Shown here piece by piece: positions 35,404 to 47,786 of a DNA stretch of 64,000 nt (within the stretch, counting starts at the first letter, position 1; each line of letters begins with the position of its first letter). The stretch spans positions 248,001 to 312,000 of the forward strand of contig NW_027478721.1 in NCBI RefSeq assembly GCF_051014685.1, given 5' to 3'. The position numbers and the translations under genes are program-made. This stretch comes from Ptiloglossa arizonensis (taxonomy: Eukaryota; Arthropoda; Insecta; Hymenoptera; Colletidae). The notes under the pieces are model-generated. The model searched no databases and was not told the origin of the DNA. It saw nothing but the letters and a program-made list of their open reading frames with translations.

Positions 35404-36463
35404 GAGTTTCTACTTTCAGACGCAGAAGGAATTTTTGGGTTTGGTCAATCCGTTCGCGAGATATGGGACTTTGCAGCTGAGAAATGGTTCAGAAGACAAC
35501 AAATTTTTCGCAATTCTGCTGCTCCAAACGCTTAACCAGAATGGGCTAGGGAAAAAATACACATACCGTTGTAATCGGGCGAGTTTCTACTTTCACACGC
35601 AACAGGAATTTTTGGGTTAGTTCAATCCGTTCGCAAGATACGGGAGTTTGAAGCCAAGAAATGGTTGAGAAGGCAAAAAATTTATCGCAATTCTGCTGCT
35701 CCAAACGCTTAACCAGAATGGCCTAGGGAAAAAATACACATACCGTTGTAATCGGGCGAGTTTCTACTTTGAGATGCAACAGGAATTTTTGGGTAAGTTC
35801 AATCCGTTCGCGAGATATGGGAGTTTAAAGCTAAGAAATGGTTGAGAAGACAACAAATTTTTCGCACTTCTGCTGCTCCAAACGCTTAACCAGAATGGCC
35901 TAGGGAAAAAATACACATACCGCTGTAGTCGAGCGAGTTTCTACTTTCAGATGCAATAGGAATTTTTGGGTGAGGTCAATCCGTTCGCGAGATATGGGAG
36001 TTTGAAGGCAAGAAATGGTTGAGAAGGCAAAAAATTTTTCGCACTTCTGCTGCTCCAAACGCTAACCAGAATGGGCTAGGGAAAAAATACGCATACCGTT
36101 GTAATCGGGCGAGTTTCTACTTTCAGACTCAGCAGGAATTTTTGGGTTTGGTCAATCCGTTCGCGAGATATGGGACTTTGAAGCTAAGAAATGGTTGAGA
36201 AGACAACAAATTTTTCGCAGTTCTGCTGCTCCAAACGCTTAACCAGAATGGCCTAGGGAAAAAATACACATACCGTTGTAATCGGGCGAGTTTCTACTTT
36301 CAGATGCAATAGGAATTTTTGGGTTAGGTCAATCCGTTCGCGAGATATGGGAGTTTGAAGGCAAGAAATGGTTGAGAAGGCAAAAAATTTTTCGCAATCT
36401 GCTGCTCCAAACGCTTAACCAGAATGGCCTAGGGAAAAAATACACATACAGTTGTAATCGGGC

Positions 36464-39400
36464 GAGATTCTACTTTCAGAGGCAACAGGAATTTTTGAGT
36501 TAGGTCAATCCGTTCGCGAGATATGGGAGTTTGAAGCCAAGAAATGGTTAAAGAAGGCAAAAAATTTCTCGCAATTCTGCTGCTCCAAACGCTTAACCAG
36601 AATGGCCGAGGGAAAAAATACACATACCGTTGTAATCGGGCGAGTTTCTACTTTCAGATGCAATAGGAATTTTTGGGTTAGGTCAATCCGTTCGCGAGAT
36701 ATGGGAGTTTGAAGGCAAGAAATGGTTGAGAAGGCAAAAAATTTTTCGCAATTCTGCTGCTCCAAACGCTTAACCAGAATGGCCTAGGGAAAAAATACAC
36801 ATACAGTTGTAATCGGGCGAGATTCTACTTTCAGAGGCAACAGGAATTTTTGAGTTAGGTCAATCTGTTCGCGAGATATGGGAGTTTGAAGCTAAGAAAT
36901 GGTTGAGAAGACAACAAATTTTTCGCAGTTCTGCTGCTCCAAACGCTTAACCAGAATGGCCTAGGGAAAAAATACACATACCGTTGTAATCGGACGAGTT
37001 TCTACTTTCAGGTGCAATAGGAAATTTTGGGTTAGGTCAATCCGTCGCGAGATATGGGAGTTTGAAGACAAGAAATGGTTGAGAAGGCGAAAAATTTTTC
37101 GCACTTCTGCTGCTCCAAACGCTTAACCAGAATGTCCTAGTGAAAAAATACATATACCGTTGTAATCGGGCGAGTTTCTACTTTCACACGCAACAGGAAT
37201 TTTTGGGTTAGGTCAATCCGTTCGCGAGATATGGGAGTTTGAAGCTAAGAAATGGTTGTGAAGGCATAAAATTTTTCACAATTCTGCTGATCCAAACGCT
37301 TAACCAGAATGGCCTAGGGAAAAAATACACATACCGCTGTAGTCGAGCGAGTTTCTACTTTCAGATGCAATAGGAATTTTTGGGTTAGGTCAATCCGTTC
37401 GCGAGATATGGCGGTTTGAAGCCAAGAAATGGTTGAGAAGGGAAATAATTTTTCGCAATTCTGCTGCTCCAAACGCTTAACCAGAATGGCCTAAGGAAAA
37501 AATACACATACCGTTGTAATCGGGCGAGTTTCTACTTTCAGATGCAATAGGAATTTTTGGGTTATGTCAATCCGTTCGCGAGATATGGGAGTTTGAAGCC
37601 AAGAAATGGTTGAGAAGGCAAAACATTTTTCGCAATTCTGCTGCTCCAAACGCTTAACCAGAATGGGCTAGGGAAAAATACACATACCGTTGTAATCGGG
37701 CGAGTTTCTACTTTCACACGCAACAGGAATTTTTGGGTTAGGTCAATCCGTTCGCGAGATATGGCAGATTGAAGCCAAGAAATGGTTGATAAGGCAAAAA
37801 ATTTTTCGCAATTCTGCTGCTCCAAACGCTTAACCAGAATGGCCTAGGGAAAAAATACACATACCGTTGTAATCGGGCGAGTCTCTACTTTCAGGTGCAA
37901 TAGGAATTTTTGGGTTAGGTCAATCCGTCGCGAGATATGGGAGTTTGAAACCAAGGAATGGTTGAGAAGGCAAAAAATTTTTCGCACTTCTGCTGCTCCA
38001 AACGCTTAACCAGAATGGGCTAGGGAAAAAATACGCATACCGTTGTAATCGGGCGAGTTTCTACTTTCAGACGCAACAGGAATTTTTGGGTTAGGTCAAT
38101 CCGTTCGCGAGATATGGGAGTTTGAAGCCAAGAAATGGTTGAGAAGGCAAAAAATTTTTCGCAATTCTGCTGCTCCAAACGCTTAACCAGAATGACCTAG
38201 GGAAAAAATACACATACCGTTGTAATCGGGCGAGTTTCTACTTTCAGATGCAATAGGAATTTTTGGGTTATCTCAATCCGTTCGCGAGATATGGGAGTTT
38301 GAAGCCAAGAAATGGTTGAGAAGGCGAAACATTTTTCGCAATTCTGCTGCTCCAAACGCTTAACCAGAATGGGCTAGGGAAAAAATACACATACCGTTGT
38401 AATAGGGCGAGTTTCTACTTTCACACGCAACAGGAATTTTTGGGTTAGGTCAATCCGTTCGCGAGATATGGCAGATTGAAGCCAAGAAATGGTTGATAAG
38501 GCAAAAAATTTTTCGCAATTCTGCTGCTCCAAACGCTTAACCAGAATGGCCTAGGGAAAAAATACACATTCCGTTGTAATCGGGCGAGTTTCTACTTTCA
38601 GGTGCAATAGGAATTTTTGGGTTAGGTCAATCCGTCGCGAGATATGGCAGATTGAAGCCAAGAAATGGTTGATAAGGCAAAAAATTTATCGCAATTCTGC
38701 TGCTCCAAACGCTTAACCAGAATGGCCTAGGGAAAAAATACACATACCATTGTAATCGGGCGAGTTTCTACTTTCAGATGCAACAGGAATTTTTGGGTTA
38801 GGTCAATCCGTTCGCGAGATATGGGAGTTTGAAGCCAGGAAATGGTTAAAGAAGGCAAAAAATTTTTCGCAATTCTGTTGCTCCAAACGCTTAACCAGAA
38901 TGGCCTAGGGAAAAAATACACATACCGTTGTAATCGGGCGAGTTTCTACTTTCAGATGCAATAGGAATTTTTGGGTTAGGTCAATCCGTTCGCGAGATAT
39001 GGGAGTTTGAAGGCAAGAAATGGTTGAGAAGGCAAAAAATTTTTCGCAATTCTGCTGCTCCAAACGCTTAACCAGAATGGCCTAGGGAAAAAATACACAC
39101 AGTTGTAATCGGGCGTGTTTGTACTTTCAGAGGCAACAGGAATTTTTGAGTTAGGTCAATCCGTTCGCGAGATATGGGAGTTTGAAGCCAAGAAATGGTT
39201 AAAGAAGGCAAAAAATTTCTCGCAATTCTGCCGCTCCAAACGCTTAACCAGAATGGCCTAGGGAAGAAATACGCATATCGTTGTAATCGGGCGAGTTTCT
39301 ACTTTCAGACGCAGAAGGAATTTTTGGGTTTGGTCAATCCGTTCGCGAGATATGGGACTTTGAAGCTGAGAAATGGTTCAGAAGACAACAAATTTTTCGC

Positions 39401-40709
39401 AATTCTGCTGCTCCAAACGCTTAACCAGAATGGGCTAGGGAAAAAATACACATACCGTTGTAATCGGGCGAGTTTCTACTTTCACACGCAACAGGAATTT
39501 TTGGGTTAGTTTAATCCGTTCGCAAGATATGGGAGTTTGAAGCCAAGAAATGGTTGAGAAGGCAAAAAATTTATCGCAATTCTGCTGCTCCAAACGCTTA
39601 ACCAGAATGGCCTAGGGAAAAAATACACATACCGTTGTAATCGGGCGAGTTTCTACTTTGAGATGCAACAGGAATTTTTGGGTAAGTTCAATCCGTTCGC
39701 GAGATATGGGAGTTTGAAGCTAAGAAATGGTTGAGAAGACAACAAATTTTTCGCACTTCTGCTGCTCCAAACGCTTAACCAGAATGGCCTAGGGAAAAAA
39801 TACACATACCGCTGTAGTCGAGCGAGTTTCTACTTTCAGATGCAATAGGAATTTTTGGGTTAGGTCAATCCGTTCGCGAGATATGGGACTTTGAAGCTGA
39901 GAAATGGTTCAGAAGACAACAAATTTTTCGCAATTCTGCTGCTCCAAACGCTTAACCAGAATGGGCTAGGGAAAAAATACACATACCGTTGTAATCGGGC
40001 GAGTTTCTACTTTCACACGCAACAGGAATTTTTGGGTTAGTTCAATCCGTTCGCAAGATATGGGAGTTTGAAGCCAAGAAATGGTTGAGAAGGCAAAAAA
40101 TTTATCGCAATTCTGCTGCTCCAAACGCTTAACCAGAATGGCCTAGGGAAAAAATACACATACCGTTGTAATCGGGCGAGTTTCTACTTTGAGATGCAAC
40201 AGGAATTTTTGGGTAAGTTCAATCCGTTCGCGAGATATGGGAGTTTGAAGCCAAGAAATGGTTAAAGAAGGCAAAAAATTTCTCGCAATTCTGCTGCTCC
40301 AAACGCTTAACCAGAATGGCCTAGGGAAAAAATACACATACCGTTGTAATCGGGCGAGTTTCTACTTTGAGATGCAACAGGAATTTTTGGGTAAGTTCAA
40401 TCCGTTCGCGAGATATGGGAGTTTGAAGCAAAGAAATGGTTGAGAAGACAACAAATTTTTCGCACTTCTGCTGCTCCAAACGCTTAACCAGAATGGCCTA
40501 GGGAAAAAATACACATACCGCTGTAGTCGAGCGAGTTTCTACTTTCAGATGCAATAGGAATTTTTGGGTTAGGTCAATCCGTTCGCGAGATATGGCGGTT
40601 TGAAGCCAAGAAATGGTTGAGAAGGCAAAAAATTTTTCGCAATTCTGCTGCTCCAAACGCTTAACCAGAATGACCTACGGAAAAAATACACATACCGTTG
40701 TAATCGGGC
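36464..40709. repeat. Long block, copy 2 (24 monomers)
   Basis: Order is R T R G' H X T' H G D T' H* G* C T R E H B X* H B* B X. The first five monomers match 32573-33457, including ggccgaggg. Relative to copy 1 it has six more monomers before the shared R E H B X* H B* run; E lies at 39293 against 34341. After B* it lacks E H. A one-base deletion (gcaatctgctg, about 36397) lies just upstream of its start. Confidence 0.78.
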
Positions 40710-41417
40710 GAGTTTCTACTTTCAGATGCAATAGGAATTTTTGGGTTATGTCAATCCGTTCGCGAGATATGGGAGTTTGAAGCCAAGAAATGGTTGAGAA
40801 GGCAAAACATTTTTCGCAATTCTGCTGCTCCAAACGCTTAACCAGAATGGCCTAGTGAAAAAATACGCATATCGTTGTAATCGGGCGAGTTTCTACTTTC
40901 AGACACAGCAGGAATTTTTGGGTTTGGTCAATCCGTTCGCGAGATATGGGACTTTGAAGCTGAGAAATGGTTCAGAAGACAACAAATTTTTCGCAATTCT
41001 GCTGCTCCAAACGCTTAACCAGAATGGGCTAGGGAAAAAATACACATACGGTTGTAATCGGGCGAGTTTCTACTTTCACACGCAACAGGAATTTTTGGGT
41101 TAGTTCAATCCGTTCGCAAGATATGGGAGTTTGAAGCCAAGAAATGGTTGAGAAGGCAAAAAATTTTTCGCAATTCTGCTGCTCCAAACGCTTAACCAGA
41201 ATGGCCTAGGGAAAAAATACACATACCGTTGTAATCGGGCGAGTTTCTACTTTGAGATGCAACAGGAATTTTTGGGTTAGTTCAAACCGTCGCGAGATAT
41301 GGGAGTTTGAAATCAAGAAATGGTTGAGAAGGCAAAACATTTTTCGCAATTCTGCTGCTCCAAACGCTTAACCAGAATGGTCTAGTGAACAAAATACGCA
41401 TACCGTTGTAATCGGGC
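40710..41417. repeat. Four-monomer bridge (T' S/E H B)
   Basis: The monomer at 40887 is S-like on the left (agacacagcagg, gggtttggtc) and E-like on the right (gctgagaaatggttcag). The following H is preceded by a changed box-like motif (acggttgtaatcggg). The B at 41241 has caaaccgtcgcg and ends in an odd gaacaaaatacgc, with one base lost and one gained. Confidence 0.75.
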
Positions 41418-42654
41418 GAGTTTCTACTTTCAGATGCAACAGGAATTTTTGGGTTAGATCAATCCGTTCGCGAGATATGGGAGTTTGAAGCTAAGAAATG
41501 GTTGAGAAGACAACAAATTTTTCGCAATTCTGCCGCTCCAAACGCTTAACCAGAATGGCCTAAGGGAAAAATACTCGTACCGTTGTAATCGGGCGAGTTT
41601 CTACTTTCAGATGCAACAGGAATTTTTGGGTTAGGTCAATCTGTTCGCGAGATATGGGAGTTTGAAGCCAAGAAATGGTTGAGAAGGCAAAAATTTTTCG
41701 CAATTCTGCTGCTCCAAACGCTTAACCAGAATTGCCTAGGGAAAGAATACACATACCGTTGTAATCGGGCGAGTTTCTACTTTCAGATGCAATAGGAATT
41801 TTTGGGTTAGGTCAATCCGTTCGCGAGATATGGGAGTTTGAAGCCAAGAAATGGTTGAGAAGGCAAAACATTTTTCGCAATTCTGCTGCTCCAAACGCTT
41901 AACCAGAATGGCCTAGGGAAAAAATTCGCATATCGTTGTAATCGGGCGAGTTTCTACTTTCAGACTCAGCAGGAATTTTTGGGTTTGGTCAATCCGTTCG
42001 CGAGATATGGCGGTTTGAAGCCAAGAAATGGTTGAGAAGGGAAAAAATTTTTCGCAATGCTGTTGCTCCAAACGCTTAACCAGAATGGCCTAGGGAAAAA
42101 ATACACACAGTTGTAATCGGGCGTGTTTGTACTTTCAGAGGCAACAGGAATTTTTGAGTTAGGTCAATCCGTTCGCGAGATATGGGAGTTTTAAGCCAAG
42201 AAATGGTTAAAGAAGGCAAAAAATTTCTGGCAATTCTGCTGCTCCAAACGCTTAACCAGAATGACCTAGGGAAAAAATACACATACCGTTGTAATCGGGC
42301 GAGTTTCTACTTTCAGACGCTGCAGGAACTTCTGGGTTTGGTCAATCCGTTCGCGAGATATGGGACTTTGAAGCTGAGAAATGGTTCAGAAGACAACAAA
42401 TTTTTCGCAATTCTGCTGCTCCAAACGCTTAACCAGAATGGGCTAGGGAAAAAATACACATACCGTTGTAATCGGGCGAGTTTCTACTTTCACACGCAAC
42501 AGGAATTTTTGGGTTAGTTCAATCCGTTCGCAAGATATGGGAGTTTGAAGCCAAGAAATGGTTGAGAAGGGAAAAAATTTATCGCAATTCTGCTGCTCCA
42601 AACGCTTAACCAGAATGGCCTAGGGAAAAAATACACATACCGCTGTAGTCGAGC
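41418..42654. repeat. 7-mer HOR (second kind), copy 1 (1237 bp)
   Basis: Monomer starts are 41418, 41595, 41771, 41948, 42123, 42301 and 42478. The first two are C-like and carry gttagatcaatcc, ctaagggaaaaatactcg and gaattgcctagggaaagaat. Then come T, an S hybrid with gcaatgctgttgctcc, an R with gtttgtac, an L monomer (acgctgcaggaacttctggg) and H. The same order recurs 1237 bp later. Confidence 0.86.
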
Positions 42655-43891
42655 GAGTTTCTACTTTCAGATGCAATAGGAATTTTTGGGTTAGATCAAT
42701 TCGTTCGCGAGATATGGGAGTTTGAAGCTAAGAAATGGTTGAGAAGACAACAAATTTTTCGCAATTCTGCCGCTCCAAACGCTTAACCAGAATGGCCTAA
42801 GGGAAAAATACTCGTACCGTTGTAATCGGGCGAGTTTCTACTTTCAGATGCAACAGGAATTTTTGGGTTAGGTCAATCTGTTCGCGAGATATGGGAGTTT
42901 GAAGCCAAGAAATGGTTGAGAAGGCAAAAATTTTTCTCAATTCTGCTGCTCCAAACGCTTAACCAGAATTGCCTAGGGAAAGAATACACATACCGTTGTA
43001 ATCGGGCGAGTTTCTACTTTCAGATGCAATAGGAATTTTTGGGTTAGGTCAATCCGTTCGCGAGATATGGGAGTTTGAAGCCAAGAAATGGTTGAGAAGG
43101 CAAAACATTTTTCGCAATTCTGCTGCTCCAAACGCTTAACCAGAATGGCCTAGGGAAAAAATTCGCATATCGTTGTAATCGGGCGAGTTTCTACTTTCAG
43201 ACTCAGCAGGAATTTTTGGGTTTGGTCAATCCGTTCGCGAGATATGGCGGTTTGAAGCCAAGAAATGGTTGAGAAGGGAAAAAATTTTTCGCAATGCTGT
43301 TGCTCCAAACGCTTATCCAGAATGGCCTAGGGAAAAAATACACACAGTTGTAATCGGGCGTGTTTGTACTTTCAGAGGCAACAGGAATTTTTGAGTTAGG
43401 TCAATCCGTTCGCGAGATATGGGAGTTTTAAGCCAAGAAATGGTTAAAGAAGGCAAAAAATTTCTGGCAATTCTGCTGCTCCAAACGCTTAACCAGAATG
43501 ACCTAGGGAAAAAATACACATACCGTTGTAATCGGGCGAGTTTCTACTTTCAGACGCTGCAGGAACTTCTGGGTTTGGTCAATCCGTTCGCGAGATATGG
43601 GACTTTGAAGCTGAGAAATGGTTCAGAAGACAACAAATTTTTCGCAATTCTGCTGCTCCAAACGCTTAACCAGAATGGGCTAGGGAAAAAATACACATAC
43701 CGTTGTAATCGGGCGAGTTTCTACTTTCACACGCAACAGGAATTTTTGGGTTAGTTCAATCCGTTCGCAAGATATGGGAGTTTGAAGCCAAGAAATGGTT
43801 GAGAAGGGAAAAAATTTATCGCAATTCTGCTGCTCCAAACGCTTAACCAGAATGGCCTAGGGAAAAAATACACATACCGCTGTAGTCGAGC
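42655..43891. repeat. 7-mer HOR (second kind), copy 2 (1237 bp)
   Basis: Nearly identical to the preceding unit. Differences include X-type sequence at its left edge (following gtagtcgagc, agatgcaatagg), caattcgttcgcg, ttttctcaattc near 42936 and cttatccag near 43314. The left edge shows the duplication junction fell inside an X/C-like monomer. Confidence 0.86.
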
Positions 43892-44244
43892 GAGTTTCTA
43901 CTTTCAGATGCAATAGGAATTTTTGGGTTAGGTCAATCCGTTCGCGAGATATGGCGGTTTGAAGCCAAGAAATGGTTGAGAAGGGAAAAAATTTTTCGCA
44001 ATGCTGTTGCTCCAAACGCTTAACCAGAATGGCCTAGGGAAAAAATACACACAGTTGTAATCGGGCGTGTTTGTACTTTCAGAGGCAACAGGAATTTTTG
44101 AGTTAGGTCAATCCGTTCGCGAGATATGGGAGTTTTAAGCCAAGAAATGGTTAAAGAAGGCAAAAAATTTCTGGCAATTCTGCTGCTCCAAACGCTTAAC
44201 CAGAATGACCTAGGGAAAAAATACACATACCGTTGTAATCGGGC
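43892..44244. repeat. X* R pair
   Basis: X* (43892) has gcggtttgaagcc and gcaatgctgttgctcc, as in the 7-mer S hybrid, and is followed by the R with gtttgtac and ttctggcaattc. The same pair lies inside each 18-mer copy (49557-49909 is the first). Confidence 0.82.
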
Positions 44245-45304
44245 GAGTTTCTACTTTCAGATGCAATAGGAATTTTTGGGTTATGTCAATCCGTTCGCGA
44301 GATATGGGAGTTTGAAGCCAAGAAATGGTTGAGAAGGCAAAACATTTTTCGCAATTCTGCTGCTCCAAACGCTTAACCAGAATGGCCTAGTGAAAAAATA
44401 CGCATATCGTTGTAATCGGGCGAGTTTCTACTTTCAGACTCAGCAGGAATTTTTGGGTTTGGTCAATCCGTTCGCGAGATATGGGACTTTGAAGCTAAGA
44501 AATGGTTGAGAAGACAAAAAATTTTTCGCAATTCTGCTGCTCCAAACGCTTAACCAGAATGGGCTAGGGAAAAAATACACATACCGTTGTAATCGGGCGA
44601 GTTTCTACTTTCACACGCAACAGGAATTTTTGGGTTAGGTCAATCCGTTCGCGAGATATGGAAGATTGAAGCCAAGAAATGGTTGATAAGGCAAACAATT
44701 TTTCGCAATTCTGCTGCTCCAAACGCTTAACCAGAATGGCCTAGGGAAAAAATACACATACCATTGTAATCGGGCGAGTTTCTACTTTCAGGTGCAATAG
44801 GAATTTTTGGGTTAGGTCAATCCGTCGCGAGATATGGGAGTTTGAAACCAAGAAATGGTTGAGAAGGCAAAAAATTTTTCGCACTTCTGCTGCTCCAAAC
44901 GCTAACCAGAATGGGCTAGGGAAAAAATACGCATACCGTTGTAATCGGGCGAGTTTCTACTTTCAGACTCAGCAGGAATTTTTGGGTTTGGTCAATCCGT
45001 TCGCGAGATATGGGACTTTGAAGCTAAGAAATGGTTGAGAAGACAACAAATTTTTCGCAATTCTGCTGCTCCAAACGCTTAACCAGAATGGGCTAGGGAA
45101 AAAATACACATACCGTTGTAATCGGGCGAGTTTCTACTTTCACACGCAACAGGAATTTTTGGGTTAGGTCAATCCGTTCGCGAGATATGGCAGATTGAAG
45201 CCAAGAAATGGTTGATAAGGCAAAAAATTTTTCGCAATTCTGCTGCTCCAAACGCTTAACCAGAATGGCCTAGGGAAAAAATACACATACCGTTGTAATC
45301 GGGC
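44245..45304. repeat. T' S H G S H module
   Basis: Six monomers at 44245, 44422, 44599, 44776, 44951 and 45128. H at 44599 has the private ggaagattgaag, and the motif before G has accattgtaatc. The same module with the same private changes recurs at 57163 (offset 12918 bp), and its first four monomers recur inside the 18-mer copies. Confidence 0.85.
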
Positions 45305-46545
45305 GAGTTTCTACTTTCAGATGCAACAGGAATTTTTGGGTAAGGTCAATCCGTTCGCGAGATATGGGAGTTTGAAGCCAGGAAATGGTTAAAGAAGGCA
45401 AAAAATTTTTCGCAATTCTGTTGCTCCAAACGCTTAACCAGAATGGCCTAGGGAAAAAATACACATACCGTTGTAATCGGGCGAGTTTCTACTTTCAGAT
45501 GCAATAGGAATTTTTGGGTTAGGTCAATCCGTTCGCGAGATATGGGAGTTCGAAGGCAAGAAATGGTTGAGAAGGCAAAAAATTTTTCGCAATTCTGCTG
45601 CTCCAAACGCTTAACCAGAATGGCCTAGGGAAAAAATACACATACAGTTGTATTCGGGCGAGATTCTACTTTCAGAGGCAACAGGAATTTTTGAGTTAGG
45701 TCAATCCGTTCGCGAGATATGGGAGTTTGAAGCCAAGAAATGGTTAAAGAAGGCAAAAAATTTCTCGCAATTCTGCTGCTCCAAACGCTTAACCAGAATG
45801 GCCTAGGGAAAAAATACACATACCGTTGTAATCGGGCGAGTTTCTACTTTCAGATGCAATAGGAATTTTTGGGTTAGGTCAATCCGTTCGCGAGATATGG
45901 GAGTTTGAAATCAAGAAATGGTTGAGAAGGCGAAAAATTTTTCGCACTTCCGCTGCTCCAAACGCTTAACCAGAATGGCCTAGGGAAAAAATACACATAC
46001 CGTTGTAATCGGACGAGTTTCTACTTTCAGGTGCAATAGGAAATTTTGGGTTAGGTCAATCCGTTCGCGAGATATGGGAGTTTGAAGCCAAGAAATGGTT
46101 AAAGAAGGCAAAAAATTTTTCGCACTTCCGCTGCTCCAAACGCTTAACCAGAATGGCCTAGGGAAAAAATACACATACCGTTGTAATCGGACGAGTTTCT
46201 ACTTTCAGGTGCAATAGGAAATTTTGGGTTAGGTCAATCCGTCGCGAGATATGGGAGTTTGAAACCAAGAAATGGTTGAGAAGGCAAAAAATTTTTCGCA
46301 CTTCTGCTGCTCCAAACGCTAACCAGAATGGGCTAGGGAAAAAATACACATACCGTTGTAATCGGGCGAGTTTCTACTTTCAGATGCAACAGGAATTTTT
46401 GGGTTATGTCAATCCGTTCGCGAGATATGGGAGTTTGAAGCCAGGAAATGGTTAAAGAAGGCAAAAAATTTTTCGCAATTCTGTTGCTCCAAACGCTTAA
46501 CCAGAATGGGCTAGGGAAAAAATACACATACCGTTGTAATCGGGC
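45305..46545. repeat. 7-mer HOR (third kind), copy 1 (1241 bp)
   Basis: Order is C T R T'' G' G'' C. Private markers are gggagttcgaagg in T, gttgtattcgggcgag before R, gaaatcaag in T'' and gcacttccgctgctcc. Copy 2 starts 1241 bp later. The final C (46368) and the first C of copy 2 (46546) are near-identical neighbours, both with ggttatgtc. Confidence 0.85.
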
Positions 46546-47433
46546 GAGTTTCTACTTTCAGATGCAACAGGAATTTTTGGGTTATGTCAATCCGTTCGCG
46601 AGATATGGGAGTTTGAAGCCAGGAAATGGTTAAAGAAGGCAAAAAATTTTTCGCAATTCTGTTGCTCCAAACGCTTAACCAGAATGGCCTAGGGAAAAAA
46701 TACACATACCGTTGTAATCGGGCGAGTTCCTACTTTCAGATGCAATAGGAATTTTTGGGTTAGGTCAATCCGTTCGCGAGATATGGGAGTTCGAAGGCAA
46801 GAAATGGTTGAGAAGGCAAAAAATTTTTCGCAATTCTGCTGCTCCAAACGCTTAACCAGAATGGCCTAGGGAAAAAATACACATACAGTTGTATTCGGGC
46901 GAGATTCTACTTTCAGAGGCAACAGGAATTTTTGAGTTAGGTCAATCCGTTCGCGAGATATGGGAGTTTGAAGCCAAGAAATGGTTAAAGAAGGCAAAAA
47001 ATTTCTCGCAATTCTGCTGCTCCAAACGCTTAACCAGAATGGCCTAGGGAAAAAATACACATACCGTTGTAATCGGGCGAGTTTCTACTTTCAGATGCAA
47101 TAGGAATTTTTGGGTTAGGTCAATCCGTTCGCGAGATATGGGAGTTTGAAATCAAGAAATGGTTGAGAAGGCGAAAAATTTTTCGCACTTCCGCTGCTCC
47201 AAACGCTTAACCAGAATGGCCTAGGGAAAAAATACACATACCGTTGTAATCGGACGAGTTTCTACTTTCAGGTGCAATAGGAAATTTTGGGTTAGGTCAA
47301 TCCGTTCGCGAGATATGGGAGTTTGAAGCCAAGAAATGGTTAAAGAAGGCAAAAAATTTTTCGCAATTCTGTTGCTCCAAACGCTTAACCAGAATGGCCT
47401 AGGGAAAAAATACACATACCGTTGTAATCGGGC
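46546..47433. repeat. 7-mer HOR (third kind), partial copy 2
   Basis: Five monomers: C T R T'' and a G'/C hybrid. The T follows gttcc instead of gtttc (gagttcctac). The last monomer is G' on the left (caggtgcaatagg, gaaattttggg) and C on the right (ttaaag, gttgctcc). It connects to the T monomers that precede the 18-mer. Confidence 0.82.
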
Positions 47434-47786
47434 GAGTTCCTACTTTCAGATGCAATAGGAATTTTTGGGTTAGGTCAATCTGTTCGCGAGATATGGGAGT
47501 TTGAAGCCAAGAAATGGTTGAGAAGGCAAAAATTTTTCGCAATTCTGCTGCTCCAAACGCTTAACCAGAATTGCCTAGGGAAAGAATACACATACCGTTG
47601 TAATCGGGCGAGTTTCTACTTTCAGATGCAATAGGAATTTTTGGGTTAGGTCAATCCGTTCGCGAGATATGGGAGTTTGAAGCCAAGAAATGGTTGAGAA
47701 GGCAAAACATTTTTCGCAATTCTGCTGCTCCAAACGCTTAACCAGAATGGCCTAGGGAAAAAATTCGCATATCGTTGTAATCGGGC
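47434..47786. repeat. Two T monomers before the 18-mer
   Basis: The first (176 bp) has gagttcctac, caatctgttcgcg, a one-base-shorter A-tract (ggcaaaaatttttc) and gaattgcctagggaaagaat. The second ends in ggaaaaaattcgcatatcg. Both resemble 41595-41947 of the second-kind 7-mer, which likewise leads toward an L monomer. Confidence 0.8.

Larger units (their letters stand above)
32573..36463. repeat. Long 22-monomer block, copy 1 (3891 bp)
   Basis: Order is R T R G' H D* D T' T R E H B X* H B* E H B X* S T. It opens with an R that ends in ggccgaggg, repeated exactly 3891 bp later. A nested 6-monomer repetition (E monomers at 34341 and 35404, 1063 bp apart) lies inside. D* at 33458, X* at 34872 and B* at 35226 are hybrids. 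Confidence 0.8.

Noticed and set aside
42182..42517. Longest open frame of the window (111 residues, plus strand), also at 43419
   Set aside because: It spans R, L and H monomers and exists because ttaaag restores a frame and L lacks the stop. Its two copies lie in duplicated 7-mer units, and it shows no recognisable domain.
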